From Cristatella mucedo (taxonomy: Eukaryota; Bryozoa; Phylactolaemata; Cristatellidae), in assembly GCA_009760855.2 (NCBI GenBank), contig WPIO01000034.1, positions 1,565,001 to 1,629,000 on the forward strand: DNA of 64,000 nt. The letters run 5' to 3'. Below the pieces are notes generated by a model. That model worked only from the letters and a program-made list of their open reading frames with translations. It was not told where the DNA came from and searched no databases. Shown here piece after piece: positions 29,901 to 39,011 of this stretch (position 1 is the first letter of the stretch; the number at the start of each line of letters is the position of its first letter). A program made the translations under genes and the position numbers.

Positions 29901-32900
29901 TTAGCTACGACATTCTGATCAAGTGGATCTTTGATGACAGCTGCCATCACGTTTTTGACAGCTTTGAGGAAGTAGCAACTTAGCTACTACATTTTTGTTC
30001 AGGTGGATCTTTGGTGAAAGCTGCCACAATTTTGCCAACCACAATTTTGTCAACCACAATAGCCAGGGTTCAGTAATGCAAAGACCACGAACATGTAGGC
30101 AGCTGCATTTTCGCATGGGGGGCTGCAGGTGGCTTACTGGTATTACGGTAATCATGCTTAACGGTCTTTGAAGAAGCCATGCACTGCCGTGCACATGCAC
30201 GAGCTCACCAAAAAAGGTGGCAGAACAAGCGATACAGTGAGCCTGGTGCTGCAACATCAACGGCTGGAGTTGGCTTGAACCCTTTCGTTGCAGTGCACAT
30301 GCACAACATATCAATCGGATACCAGCGACTAACTACAGCGGACGATCACAGGCTGCCTTAGCAGAAAACACTTGGGGGAAGCTGCACATTTGCTTTGCAT
30401 GTACAAAAACAGCACCGCTAATCGCACTGGGCACACTACACACGCTTGAACGGTGCGCATTCCGAGAAGGGTGAATTGAGTGAGCTGCCTTCGGGCAGCA
30501 GACTGCTGCATTGGCCATAGGCGTGAGCTGGACGAGCACGCACACCGACGAGGCAGGCACTCACCGACAGAAACGACGATGTTCCTGCCGGTCAGCTGCT
30601 CAATGACGTCCAGAGCGTGGGGCAGCTCCGGCGCCAGAGTGACTAGGGCGATGTTATCCAGGCTGCCATAGACGCGCTCCAGATCGCCGATGCTCTGCAC
30701 ATTGGACAGGATGAACTGCTCCGGGTGAGCTCCCTTCTTCTCTTTGCTAATGAATGGGCCTTCCACGTGAGCGCCTACACAAATCGCGACCGCAAAAAAA
30801 GGAAGGCAAACAATCGATGTTTCGATCTGAAGTATGGTGCTCGAGAATTGCAAAGGATTATCGCAAAGCTAGAGAGAAAGAAATTGTTGTGTTCTGATTG
30901 GGAGTTACAACTACGACTTCCACCGAATCGAATCCTATCAGCTCAAATATTGAACTGGGCCTCTGCACTCATAATCCTGAAGAGGGTAGAAGGAGGAGGA
31001 AAAGTGGGGAGAGGGAAAGGACCCAGAGGTCAGGCAAAGAGCCAAAAGGAGGAAGTGAGAGATGATGTAAAGGAGAGAGAATAGGAGAGAGAGGACGATG
31101 GAGAGGACGATAGGAGCCGAGGAAAGGGACGGTGGAGGAAACAAGGGTGAAAAGGAAGGTGTATGAAAGGGGAAGAAGAGACATGGGAAGGAGAGTGGAG
31201 GAAAGGAAGTGGATAGGATGAGGTGGGGAAGAAAAGGAGGTAGGAGAGCAGGCAGAGGAGAGGAAGAGGATGGGGAAGAAGAAGTAGAGCAATCAGTAGA
31301 GCGAGGACGATGCGGAGGGATAAGAAGGGAGGAAGACGGTGGGAACAGAAGGAAAAGGAAGAGAAATGGAGAATGAAGCAGAGGAATAGGAAGACAGGAG
31401 CAGAAGCAGAAGCAGAGCCGCGGCAGCATGCTTGCGTTACGACATCTCATGACTTGGGCACATTTAAAAGGTAACTAAAAAACCCATCTATTTATGTAAT
31501 GTAATGTAATGTATCTCCGTCAGTAACTCCACAAAGTCATAAAGACTATGTGGGTGTTACGCAGGAGAGTTTTGCATAGCGCACTCACAGCCTAAGCGGC
31601 TTTCGGTATGCATCCGGTAGCCAACAGACTTCGTCTCACGCAACAAAGAGAAAGTGGGAAGCATAGCAGAGTTAGGAGAGCAGTTGAGGTAGTGAGTAGC
31701 ATAGAAGTAGCAGTTCAGGACCGCTGAAAAAGATGTGCCATAGTCGGCAGTTGGAGAGTAGATGTCGTTGCGCAAGAATTGTGGAAGTGAGTTACACAGC
31801 CTAGGACCTGCAGAGCTAAAGCTTCTGTCACCAACTGTCTTTAAGCAGAGGAATGGGACGGCTAATTTATTGTCCACACCGGACCTCAGGGCACGAACAG
31901 GCTGAAACTGATGCAGCAGTTCAGCTATTTATCCAGCATCTAGTGGGTTCCTATGATACGTCCTGCATACGCTTATGCATGCTGACACTGTGCATGCTGC
32001 CACCAACCACACTAGCATGCGGACGCTGTGCATGTCACCCCACTAAACCATGTTATTCTCGTTTGTTTATTGAGCATGCTACCACCAACCATCCGATCGT
32101 GCTTCCTTTGTAGCACTTGTAAAGCCCCTAGAAAGAGATTGAGTTCTCTGAGGGTGCTCACTTTATCAAACTTATTATTAGTAGTATTGTTATTATTATG
32201 CTTCTGACACTAATACAGCTGCATTAGCCGACGAGGCAAGCGAAGCCATCTGCTGGTACACTCCATCGCAACGGATTGGTACCGGCTTCGGCAGGGGCTC
32301 GGAGCAGTGGAGCCTCGGAGCTGGGCATGCCTGGGCAGGGCAGGTGCACATGGCACCTAGCTTCCACCTGGCCACCCTTTGCTGCTTCCCCGGTTGCATT
32401 AGGTTTCGGTAAGGCAGCATGGCGCCTAGCTTCCACCTGGCCACCCTTTGCTGCTTCCCCGGTTGCATTAGGTTTCGGTAAGGCCTATCCGCTTACGCTA
32501 TGGCCGATACAAGGGAACAGGGTCCGGCTACTCGGATTTCACGTTAGATTTATCCTTTGCAGTGCGTTGGCTTGCCCATTGCCCGCCGGCTCATTGCTGA
32601 ACTCTCGCGCCCCCCCCCCCCCCCCCCCCCCCCCCGCCCCGTGCAGGCAACCAGGGGAGACAGAGCACTCCTGCTAAAGGCTTAGGATAGCTAGAGATCA
32701 GCCTGAAGTCCGTGTCGAGGCTAGTGAGAGCTAGCTACTGACTGGTACTGACTGGGCAAGTACTCGGCGACCTCTCCTGAGCTGGGGCAGGGCGGATGCT
32801 GCAGACGACGGGTCGACAGCCACTAAACGGGCGGACACTAAAACGCCACATGCGCATCTGAAACACGTTCGGGTAGGAGAGACTGGCTTCTTGCAGATGG

Positions 32901-32953
32901 TTTGACCAGGATGTCACCGGTCCTCGGAATGACTCCAACGGAAAAGAGCCGGG

Positions 32954-33012
<59 letters not shown>

Positions 33013-33829
33013 GCTCTTGCCACCATAGTTTATCTCACTGTCATACGCTTACGCTAGCGCGTTCGCATGACGGACAGCCAGAGCGACATCAGCGCATCTC
33101 AAACGGCTTCCTTCAAGTCTACATATTCGGATTGGTGACCGAAGCCTACTCGCCCGCGGCCTGCTTACCAAGAATGCCGGCTCCCAGAGCACTTCCGTCT
33201 CTTTTTTCATAGTAAGGAAGAACCTGAAACAAACGAAATAGGCCTGCCATACTGGGGCGCGCGAGCCAAAAAGGCGCCGAAAGTCTGCAGCACCTCGATT
33301 CGCCAAGACGAGGCGAGGCGGTTACCTGATGATACAGCTCGGCAGGCGACGTGATGACGGTAGGACAAAAAGAGGTCACTCCGTGAGCGAGCAGACCTTT
33401 AGCGACCAGCTGCAGTCCTTCGGCGACGTTCTTGGCGTTTAAAGAAAAGTCGACGCCGAACGCGCCTGTTGCGGCGGCGGCGATACGAGTTAAGAAAGCC
33501 GCACTTCGCACAGCGAGCGGCTTTCCAATCGATTGTCATTCACAAAAATCACCAGAATCGAGCACTCAACGAACTCTACTGAACCTAGATTCACGCACGC
33601 GACCGCAGCATTTACCATTGATCTGCAAATCTATGAAGCCAGGTGCCAGAATGCGGTTTCCGCAGTCTATCCGACGGTCAGCCGTTCGCTGCTCGTCGAA
33701 AAACAGCTTCTCTGGATTCATGACTTTCCCGTCCCTCACCCAAAGGTCATCCTTTATAATTTCGTGATTTCTCACGATTCGGCAGTTGGCATATTTGACT
33801 ATAAGGTCACGTTCCCCGTCGAGCTGCAT
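13589..33829 (-). CDS. AMDHD2: AMDHD2, N-acetylglucosamine-6-phosphate deacetylase (complete, 9 coding exons)
   Basis: Cytosolic amidohydrolase that converts GlcNAc-6-P and water to GlcN-6-P and acetate, the salvage and limiting step opposing flux through the hexosamine pathway. Minus-strand exons: 33829-33616, 33465-33326, 33223-33169, 30774-30565, 27399-27311, 24845-24701, 21078-20949, 16019-15973 and 13767-13589. They sum to 1,209 nt, 402 residues plus stop (human 409), with all phases consistent and every intron GT-AG. Metal and catalytic residues are all present: HVEGPF (139-144, Glu141), GHS (His208), ITHLFNAM (His229), DGIHTHP (His269) and VTDA (catalytic Asp291). The N terminus matches human from the NCRI motif on, and [12 protein letters not shown] is nearly identical. 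The ORF is uninterrupted, so it should be functional. Introns are packed with LINE, SINE and simple repeats. Confidence 0.96.
14430..14720 (+). mobile_element. Partial copy of the foldback element seen at 40.4-41.5 kb
   Basis: Collinear similarity to 41030-41260: GACTGCAG...GCGAACTCA-TTTCAGC, TTAGAGCA, GGACNAAGT, ATAAATTTTCC, TCAGNATTGTAAGC, TAACTAG. No matching inverted arm was found next to it, so it is either truncated or its ends have decayed. Confidence 0.6.
14467..14494. repeat. Perfect 11-bp hairpin arms
   Basis: CGCTGCTGCAG, six bases (TGATGA), then CTGCAGCAGCG. The arms are exact complements. It lies inside the repeat copy at 14.4 kb. Confidence 0.85.
15196..15530 (-). mobile_element. 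LINE-A 3' end
   Basis: Minus-strand peptide [20 protein letters not shown] and [20 protein letters not shown], followed by the 3' tail seen on the plus strand as TAATGTAATGTAATGTATCT. A single frameshift relative to the other copies. Confidence 0.82.
15973..16019 (-). CDS. AMDHD2: AMDHD2 exon 8 (47 nt)
   Basis: A short exon with acceptor TCTTTTGCAG and donor GCCACAG followed by GTGAGG. It encodes [15 protein letters not shown], matching human IAPMDVCVRHFLQAT. Phases are 2 and 1. Confidence 0.93.
16178..16240. repeat. About 20-bp tandem repeat, 3 copies
   Basis: Units of the form GCACATACATGCTCA followed by 4-6 variable bases, repeated three times. Confidence 0.8.
16567..16603. repeat. (TC)n microsatellite
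   Basis: A pure TC run with a second short TC tract about 25 bp further on. Confidence 0.95.
16690..17335 (-). mobile_element. LINE-B 3' fragment
   Basis: Minus-strand frames read [20 protein letters not shown] with frameshifts, then the family B terminal block (plus strand GCGCCTTCAGAGAACTCAAT, CTAGGCACTTAACT). The 3' end carries AATAATAATAA. Confidence 0.8.
18290..19015 (-). mobile_element. LINE-B 3' end, best-preserved RT tail
   Basis: The minus strand reads [61 protein letters not shown], then the C-terminal [11 protein letters not shown] region, and finally the family B block and ATT-rich end. This is the usual order in CR1/L2-type LINEs. It is 5'-truncated and carries stops. Confidence 0.88.
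20949..21078 (-). CDS. AMDHD2: AMDHD2 exon 7 (catalytic Asp)
   Basis: The acceptor is GTACTTGCAG and the donor is GGCAG followed by GTGAGT. It encodes [20 protein letters not shown] and [11 protein letters not shown]. Asp291 in VTDA is the catalytic residue of the family. Confidence 0.95.
22629..22703. repeat. (TA)n with embedded (GT)n
   Basis: Compound TATA/GTGT microsatellite. Confidence 0.92.
22793..22887. repeat. (TA)n microsatellite
   Basis: A long TA run flanked by ACATAC and ACACAC units, with cruciform potential. Confidence 0.94.
23915..24120 (-). mobile_element. LINE-A fragment lacking its 3' end
   Basis: The minus strand reads [10 protein letters not shown], then [15 protein letters not shown], like the [10 protein letters not shown] and [13 protein letters not shown] of the copy at 31.5 kb. 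The final part of the family is missing. Confidence 0.65.
24495..24620 (-). mobile_element. SINE-B copy, reversed
   Basis: Plus-strand TTTTGTATAGCGACAGAAGA and GCCTTTACGGCTTTTACCAC are the reverse complement of the SINE-B tail. GGTTTCGAATCC at the far end is the B-box side. It ends about 80 bp from AMDHD2 exon 6. Confidence 0.72.
24701..24845 (-). CDS. AMDHD2: AMDHD2 exon 6
   Basis: The acceptor is CTTTTGTAG and the donor is CCGGCAG followed by GTTGTG. It encodes [20 protein letters not shown] and [20 protein letters not shown]. His269 in DGIHTHP binds substrate in the family. Confidence 0.95.
25630..25900 (-). mobile_element. Two overlapping LINE-B 3' ends
   Basis: Plus-strand AACATTGACATAGCACCCTT with AACATCTCTTT, and then a second, similar block ACTCTCAGAGAACTGAATCT about 110 bp on. 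Each is preceded by an AT-rich end. Confidence 0.6.
26749..26918. repeat. Compound (TC)n-(CA)n-(TA)n microsatellite
   Basis: About 86 bp of TC, then ACACAC units, then TATA units. Confidence 0.95.
27311..27399 (-). CDS. AMDHD2: AMDHD2 exon 5
   Basis: The acceptor is TTTTTTGCTAAG and the donor is CTGCCC followed by GTGAGT. It encodes [20 protein letters not shown] then THLFNAMLP. His208 and His229 are the metal ligands of the family. Confidence 0.95.
27474..27512. repeat. (GA)n microsatellite
   Basis: Short, slightly impure GA run. Confidence 0.93.
28155..28240 (-). mobile_element. LINE-B terminal fragment
   Basis: GCATGGTACCCCAAGAGAAC and CGAATCTGAAATCGGCACTT, a diverged version of the family B end block. 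Confidence 0.45.
28515..28740 (-). mobile_element. LINE-B 3' end
   Basis: TGTATAGTGCCCTAATTTCT, CCGGCACTTTACAACTAGCT, and further on TTAGTGACATGCACGGT, matching the order in the 18.3- and 42.4-kb copies. Confidence 0.6.
29803..30045. repeat. 81-bp minisatellite, 3 copies
   Basis: Units start TTTGAGGAAGTAGCAACTTA at 29803, 29884 and 29965. They differ by a few substitutions, for example TTTTTGTTCAG against TTCTGATCAAG. Confidence 0.93.
30565..30774 (-). CDS. AMDHD2: AMDHD2 exon 4 (HVEGPF)
   Basis: The acceptor is GATTTGTGTAG and the donor is GTCG followed by GTGAGT. It encodes [40 protein letters not shown] and IVVSV. Glu141 in HVEGPF is a conserved metal ligand. Confidence 0.96.
30977..31410. 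repeat. Long purine-rich tract
   Basis: About 430 bp in which the plus strand is overwhelmingly A and G, with GAGG, GGAA and GAGA motifs but no fixed period. The complementary strand gives Pro/Ser/Phe/Leu-rich open frames that are artefacts. Confidence 0.85.
31495..31930 (-). mobile_element. LINE-A 3' end, longest intact frame
   Basis: The minus strand reads [54 protein letters not shown], then the stop, GTAACACCCACA and (TACAT)n. The best reference copy of this family in the window. Confidence 0.88.
31950..32200 (+). mobile_element. LINE-B 3' end
   Basis: Plus strand: GCATGCTGACACTGTGCATG, CACCCCACTAAACCATGTTA, AAGCCCCTAGAAAGAGATTG, AGTTCTCTGAGGGTGC, then TTATTATTAG. Back to back with the reversed LINE-A copy. 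Confidence 0.82.
32353..32485. repeat. 69-bp tandem duplication
   Basis: CTAGCTTCCACCTGGCCACC through TTAGGTTTCGGTAAGGC occurs twice, almost identical. Confidence 0.92.
32957..33010. repeat. (GA)n microsatellite
   Basis: Pure GA run of about 54 bp. Confidence 0.95.
33169..33223 (-). CDS. AMDHD2: AMDHD2 exon 3 (55 nt)
   Basis: The acceptor is GTTTGTTTCAG and the donor is ATTCTTG followed by GTAAGC. It encodes [18 protein letters not shown], a variable surface segment in the family. Confidence 0.92.
33326..33465 (-). CDS. AMDHD2: AMDHD2 exon 2
   Basis: The acceptor is CCGCAACAG and the donor is CATCAG followed by GTAACC. It encodes [20 protein letters not shown] and [20 protein letters not shown]. 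Confidence 0.96.
33616..33829 (-). CDS. AMDHD2: AMDHD2 exon 1 (coding)
   Basis: ATG at 33829. The donor is CAATG followed by GTAAAT. It encodes [30 protein letters not shown] and [12 protein letters not shown], which align to human residues from NCRI on. Confidence 0.95.
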
Positions 33830-33977
33830 CTGCGGTCGAGAAAGTGTGCAGCACGCCCACTATTAACCTTGACCTTTCATATCCTTATCTTGGTTACGTA
33901 CGCGCGCGCTGCTGCCGGCAAAGCTTCCGGTCACTGGCCAATGAACATCGACTTGTCCGTCTCTCAGCCTGGGTATT
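33830..33977. promoter_or_regulatory. Very short bidirectional promoter, AMDHD2 / microprotein
   Basis: Only 148 bp separate the AMDHD2 ATG (minus) from the next plus-strand ATG. No TATA box is obvious. GCGCGC and GGCGGCCG motifs are present. Confidence 0.5.
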
Positions 33978-34114
33978 ATGGCGGCCGACCCGTCGAAAGT
34001 GCTAGAGGTGGCGAAGAACGTCGATAAGCATGTGACGAACCTTGCACTTTTCGCTGCTGGATTTACGGTCTTTGGACTATGTGGCATTTATACGGTTAGA
34101 TATTGGCGTAGAGG
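33978..34114 (+). CDS. First coding exon divergent from AMDHD2
   Basis: 45 codons plus two bases, ending at a consensus donor GTAAGT. It contains one predicted membrane helix followed by positive residues. No signal-peptide cleavage motif is evident. Unrecognised family. Confidence 0.62.
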
Positions 34115-35144
34115 GTAAGTAGATAGCTTCGAACTCGCCTCCCCGGCAGCGGTCCTCGACTGCGTCGCGTACAGCGTTGCAAACAGCATTTGCTACGGGT
34201 CTGCAGGCCTGTGTGGACGTTCGATCGTGCTTACCAAGCTCGCAGCCAGCAGCTGAACAACTCAATGAGGACGATGGAAAGCATGCAGAAGGCTCGCGCG
34301 GAGACACATAGGAAAACGTCTCTGAGCTGACCTGTAGCGGACATTCTCGGCCGTGGGATAGATTCGGCCACCTCGCCGCAGTCGAACTGCGGTATATGGT
34401 TGTTGTCCGCGAGCGAGGTTCTAGCGCGCGTCCTGCAGCGATTTTTGGCTAGAGAGGTCTGCACCGCCCGTTGTGAATCGGCTGTGACGTGGCTTTGTGC
34501 GGATAAGTAGCACGGTTTCCATGTAAATGCAGTTTTGATAATGCACTTGCAACCATTTGGCGAGCTTACGATATTTTCTGGTTGAGTGGTCATCATGCTT
34601 GTGCTCACCCACACGTGGTAATCATGACTCCAATATGCCGGCTTTTAATTATTGGCTCCATTTATCGTCTTGCTGTGTGTACAAGCCACAACACACGAAT
34701 GGGTATATCGTCTTTAATGCAAGTCATGGTCGTGCAAGAAGGGGTATTTAAACGGTGGCTGCAGCCCATGGTTGCAGTTTCGGCAGATTGCAATCGCATC
34801 CATCTGTTATCCCGTTGGATTCATTAAGAAAGACCTGTTGTATGGCACCGGGAATGTCAAATGGCTATGAGGTCGCTGGGCTGTCTGTAAGGATACGTTG
34901 GCGATCGTTGACAAGATATCACGTATAACCAATATTATTGACTCGTAATGGTTTGGGGGAGAATTTAAGCTGGCTTCGACCGAATTTGAGATGTGAAGTT
35001 CTGCATAACAAAGTTGCATTGCTGCAGGCCAAAAAATGATATGTCATCAGACTGAATGTGTGGAGCTGGTACTGAATCCCGCCAGGTGTTACAGCCTGAC
35101 TGCATGTGGATGTGTAATTGCTATGGAACGCCATCCCCCCACAC

Positions 35145-35185
<41 letters not shown>

Positions 35186-36818
35186 CACGTTGTGGGCGGG
35201 ACGGCGACAGCTGCATTATACCCAGGTGGGCGAGCGTACATGCTGGTGTTGGATATGGCATCATTTAACATCAGAAACGGTCAGAAGCTGTTACAGTGGC
35301 AAGATTGCATGGATTGGCGTTAGTGCTCATCTCGGAGCACTGAGTACCACAGGAGCAATCAGAACTCCTTCCTGTATTGGAATGTGATTATTTTAGGTGC
35401 CTACTTGAGCCATCTGCAATAGCCTAGAGGGATTAGGCAAGTTAGGGTACCTAAAGAGGATTAAATCTCTTTCTGTGCACCTGACTTATGCTTGAAGTAA
35501 GCATGTGATTAGTTAAGTGATAACGTAGTTTCAGAATGCATCAGCACACCGAGGAGAATGTATGTAGGCAGAGCAAAGGCTTTTAACAACTGGTTTTATG
35601 GCTTCTCTTTGAAAGTTGTCACAGAGTTGTGTAATTCAGTCGTTGGGAGTGATTTTAGGCTGTGGAAGCAAGCCTGCCATATAAAGGCAGTCTCAAAAGG
35701 ATTTAAGATTAGTGGCACCGGTTAAGGATAACTATACATTTTAATATTTATGAGTTTATAATATTGCCAGTCGGTTTCAAGACGAACAAGGATGCAGCTT
35801 ACAATCTGCACACTAAACAGTACCTGAACAGTAATGTTTAATGTGTATTTCCATCTGTAACCACAAATACTTTAGTAGGTGTTATGCAGGAGAGCTTTTT
35901 GCAATACAATCAAAGCCTAAATTACTTTCGGTACACATGTGATAACTTAATCTCACTTAACTAACAGAGTGAGGGTCATAGCCGGGTCAGGAGGGCAGTT
36001 GAGGTATTAAGTAGCATGAAGCTAGCAGCTCAGGGCGGCTGAAAATAATGTGCCACAGTCGGCAGAAGGAGAGCATATGTCAATGCGTAAGAATTGTGGA
36101 AGCAAGTTTACAGTAGGACCTGCAGTGCAAAAGCATCTGCCGCCAACGGTCTAGAAGGAGAAGTGGAACGGCTACCTTATTGTCCATAGAGGACCTGAGG
36201 ACACGAGAATGCTGAAACTGGTGCAGCAGTTTTACTAAGTATGGGGGAGCCAAGCCGTGGCTGGCCCTGTGGGTTAGTTCGGAGAGTTTGACTCTACCGG
36301 TTGATCACTAGGAAGCAGTCGAAGCTGTTTCGGAAAAGGAAACACGGGGCTGAACCTCTGGCATTTGTTAACTAGCCTTGCAGTCATATTCATGACTAGC
36401 TGCTGTGGCCTAATCGTTACTGGTTGCGACTCAATAACTGCTGTAGTCGAAAGAGTCTCGAAGTACGAATATGTGCAATTTTTTAACGAGCAGGCTGAAT
36501 GAAACGTGTTGGCCGAGCCGTTACTTTATTTCCGGGGAGTGCGACCTCTCAAGAGTTGGCAAGCAAAGTCTTCACCGTCTTCACCGTCTTTGGGTCCTAG
36601 TCTGGCAGAAATCCAGTTTTTGAGTGAATAAAACCCGTGACTTTTCTACACTTTCGGATGTGGGCACCGAGGAACAGTGACGGTGGTAGCAATAATGGGT
36701 GGGCTCAAGGAGATCAAAAGACTTTCAGCAGCACGAGGCCAAGAGTGAAGACTAGCTGTGTGTCCGAATGACCGGATGTTTTCTTGTTTTCAGCCGTCGT
36801 TTACGAAGCAAATGGTAG
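33978..36818 (+). CDS. Possible 53-residue single-pass membrane microprotein (2 exons)
   Basis: Exon 1 (33978-34114) starts ATTATGGCGG and encodes MAADPSKVLEVAKNVDKHV, then a hydrophobic helix TNLALFAAGFTVFGLCGIYT (about residues 20-39) and VRYWRR. Its donor is AGAGG followed by GTAAGT. It ends in phase 2. The first strong downstream acceptor I found that keeps an open frame is TTTTCTTGTTTTCAG before 36794. It adds only GRRLRSKW and a stop. The result would be a small tail-anchored or single-pass protein with a basic C-terminal face. I do not recognise the family. Exon 1 looks like a genuine coding first exon (start context, donor, divergent position). The second exon is speculative, and the true gene may splice elsewhere and be longer. 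Confidence 0.4.
35142..35182. repeat. (CA)n microsatellite
   Basis: About 20 AC units. Confidence 0.95.
35440..35835 (-). mobile_element. LINE-B 3' end, diverged
   Basis: GTACCTAAAGAGGATTAAAT with CTCTTTCTGTGCACC, then further on GGCTGTGGAAGCAAGCCTGC and AGTCTCAAAAGGATTTAAG. The order parallels 18.29-18.70 kb. Confidence 0.6.
35840..36290 (-). mobile_element. LINE-A 3' end, extended 5'
   Basis: Includes more of the RT C terminus than other copies: the minus strand reads LTH-ASHGLAPPYLVKLLHQ and MDNKVAVPL before the common 3' part. It links the 61.0-kb fragment to this family. Confidence 0.72.
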
Positions 36819-37429
36819 GCCCAAGTTAACCCTGGGCTTAATATGCTTTCGACCTAGGTCGTGTGTTCCAGGTCAGCAGCAAGGCCAGCCCTCAAAGCCA
36901 CAATGCCAGCTGGAAGCTGGGTTTTGCAAAAAAATACCATGTGGTTGCTGCACAGGCCCTTACTGCAAGATCCTCGGCGGTGCAAGCAGATCGTGAAATA
37001 TTTATCGCAATCCATCAACGGTCATCGAAAGAAAAAGCTGAACTTAAGCTATAAATGAAAGCTTAAGAGACTGCAATGGAAATGGCTATTCACGCTTTGC
37101 TATAACATGATCCCCTGTTAGGGTAACGAAGCTGCCAAAACGTATTTTCTGGAAGAAGGAACTTACAAGAAGCTTGCAAACCACTAAAAGTGAAATGCGA
37201 AGTAAATTCCTAGTTACAAGGGCAGACTTCACTGGATACTTTTAATTCTGCACCAACTAACCTGCCTCTCAAGTGGCTAATGAAGCACAAGCTGCATTCA
37301 TTTTTATCTGCAGGGTTTCTACCGAAAAAATTAAAGTTTTGTAACGAGCACAGTGATTTAAAAAAATATCGACTATATTTTCCAAAGTGATCAAGGAATT
37401 GGCTAATCAGAGTTTCGGTCATTTAAAGT

Positions 37430-37525
37430 AACAATGATAACAATAATGCACTTGATAAAGCGCTTTCAGAGAACTCAATCTCTTTCTAGGCGCTTTACAT
37501 TTGCTGCAAAGGAAACACGATCGTA
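37430..37525 (-). mobile_element. LINE-B terminal fragment
   Basis: GATAAAGCGCTTTCAGAGAA, CTCAATCTCTTTCTAGGCGC and TTTACATTTGCTGCAAAGG, with an AATGATAACAATAATG end. A young-looking copy only about 95 bp long. Confidence 0.75.
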
Positions 37526-37939
37526 AAGTATTGATTGTGATGGCCTATCTTTGTATCGTCAGACATCGGGGTAATTTAAGGCTCATGTCCGTGTTGGTAT
37601 CCGTTCCCAAATTGACCCCGACAGACCTTCCTTGAGAGCCAAAGTGTCAAGGTCACTTTTTCACCTTATTACAACGAAGTGAAGTTGATCTTCTGGTCAT
37701 AGCGACATAACCACTGGGCTTCGAGGCAACCGGCCTTCACATTGGCAACAGCTTCCTCCAGACGAATCGTGTCCGAGGTAAGCCTTTCTGGCAGTAGACG
37801 AGTCTCAGCGGATATAGAGACCAAATAGACCAAACTTCAGAAAGGGCGATTTCAGTGCTGGAGTGCGTACCTGCTGGACATGAAAAATGCAACCTGTAAA
37901 TAGTGTGACCAGCTAGTCCAGTTGGTCTGATCTTCTTAC

Positions 37940-38580
37940 TCGTACAATTTCACGACAACGTGCTCAGGCGTTGCGATGCAACGCAGTGAAATTAGCTGCA
38001 ACGGTCCAGGCCAATACCACAATTCACTACAATCTGTCGCAAAATACTGATTTTGATTACATGTTGAAGAGCTCTCTGTTGAAAGTGCACCCATATCATG
38101 TCAACCCATAATGGGCAAATTATCTGGTAATTTTAGCATTCGATCGAAATCTAAGACAACCCGCTGATAATCGACCAGAAACTCGCTTCGTGGAGCATCA
38201 ATTTAGATTGCATATAACGTTTCAATGTGTTTAAAAGCGACCAAAAACTTCATTTGCCATTTCGCTCATTAGTTTTTGCTCGATGCACAGCATGCAGTCG
38301 ACTGCAATGATCAGGGCCTATACCACAACCCATTACTATCCGTCACAAAAACCGGAAATCGGATGCCCGAAGCTCCAGTTTGAATTTTTTTTATAATATA
38401 CCCTGTTCAAAGCGAAACCGTACAATTTCAAGCCACAGCGCACGCTCTTTCTCGGACGATGTACAGCAATCAACCGCATTGGCGACGGCCAAATCGGAAA
38501 TCACCTCAGTAGGAGACAGCCGGTCTGCATTGGCCTTGGCTCGGTGGCGAAGGTTTTGGCACCTTTCTCTTGGATTTGAC
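37940..38580 (-). repeat. Inverted segment of the cryptic 155-185-bp satellite
   Basis: Plus-strand blocks GGTCCAGGCCAATACCACAA (near 38005) and CAGGGCCTATACCACAACCC (near 38311) are reverse complements of the GGATTGCGGTATTGGCCCGG core found at 41.9-46.7 kb. A weaker block lies near 38455. Spacing is about 305 bp (two units) and then about 150 bp. Confidence 0.6.
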
Positions 38581-39011
38581 TGATAACTTACAGACCGTCC
38601 GTTGGTTCACACATAAGTCTAATGAGTAAACAGTGTTTTGCTAGCACTGCACCTATGACACTGCTGTCTGTATAGAAGATTCTATCGTATGCACCGAACT
38701 CATGGTGGAAAAACTGCGACGAAAAGGAGTCCGCTTTCTCTTGTGGTCGCATTATAGTCCAGTGAAGAATTCTTCACAAGGACTCAAACGTGCAATCTCT
38801 GAAGAACGGTTTATTGTGCGCAATCGTTGGAAATCGTCTGCAGAGAGCATTGCCACACACGATGTCCACAGAAAAAAGAAGTCTTTTCGATATCTACGGA
38901 GGGACAAATAGACGCTACTGAAACGCATGGCTACTCGTGCAACTTGATTTCACTGAGGTGAAGCCAGCACCATTTGGAGAAGTGCCCCATAATGCTTAGC
39001 AAAGGCTTCCG

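Larger units (their letters stand above)
27400..30564 (-). other. AMDHD2 intron 4
   Basis: Contains a (GA)n tract (27474-27512), LINE-B ends (28155-28240, 28515-28740) and an 81-bp minisatellite (29803-30045). The stretch 28750-29800 shows nothing I recognise. Confidence 0.65.
30775..33168 (-). other. AMDHD2 intron 3
   Basis: Contains a 430-bp purine tract (30977-31410), a LINE-A end (31495-31930), a LINE-B end (31950-32200), a 69-bp tandem duplication (32353-32485), a poly-C run near 32611-32635 and a (GA)n tract (32957-33010). Confidence 0.75.
34115..36793 (+). other. Putative intron or intergenic stretch
   Basis: Holds a (CA)n tract (35142-35182), a LINE-B end (35440-35835) and a LINE-A end (35840-36290). 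The stretches 34120-35130 and 36300-36790 show nothing recognisable. Confidence 0.5.

Noticed and set aside
38380-38911. Open frames suggestive of a recombinase or RNase H (for example TDNLQTVRWFTHKSN)
   Set aside because: The match is only a loose impression. The segment overlaps the reversed satellite and has frequent stops.
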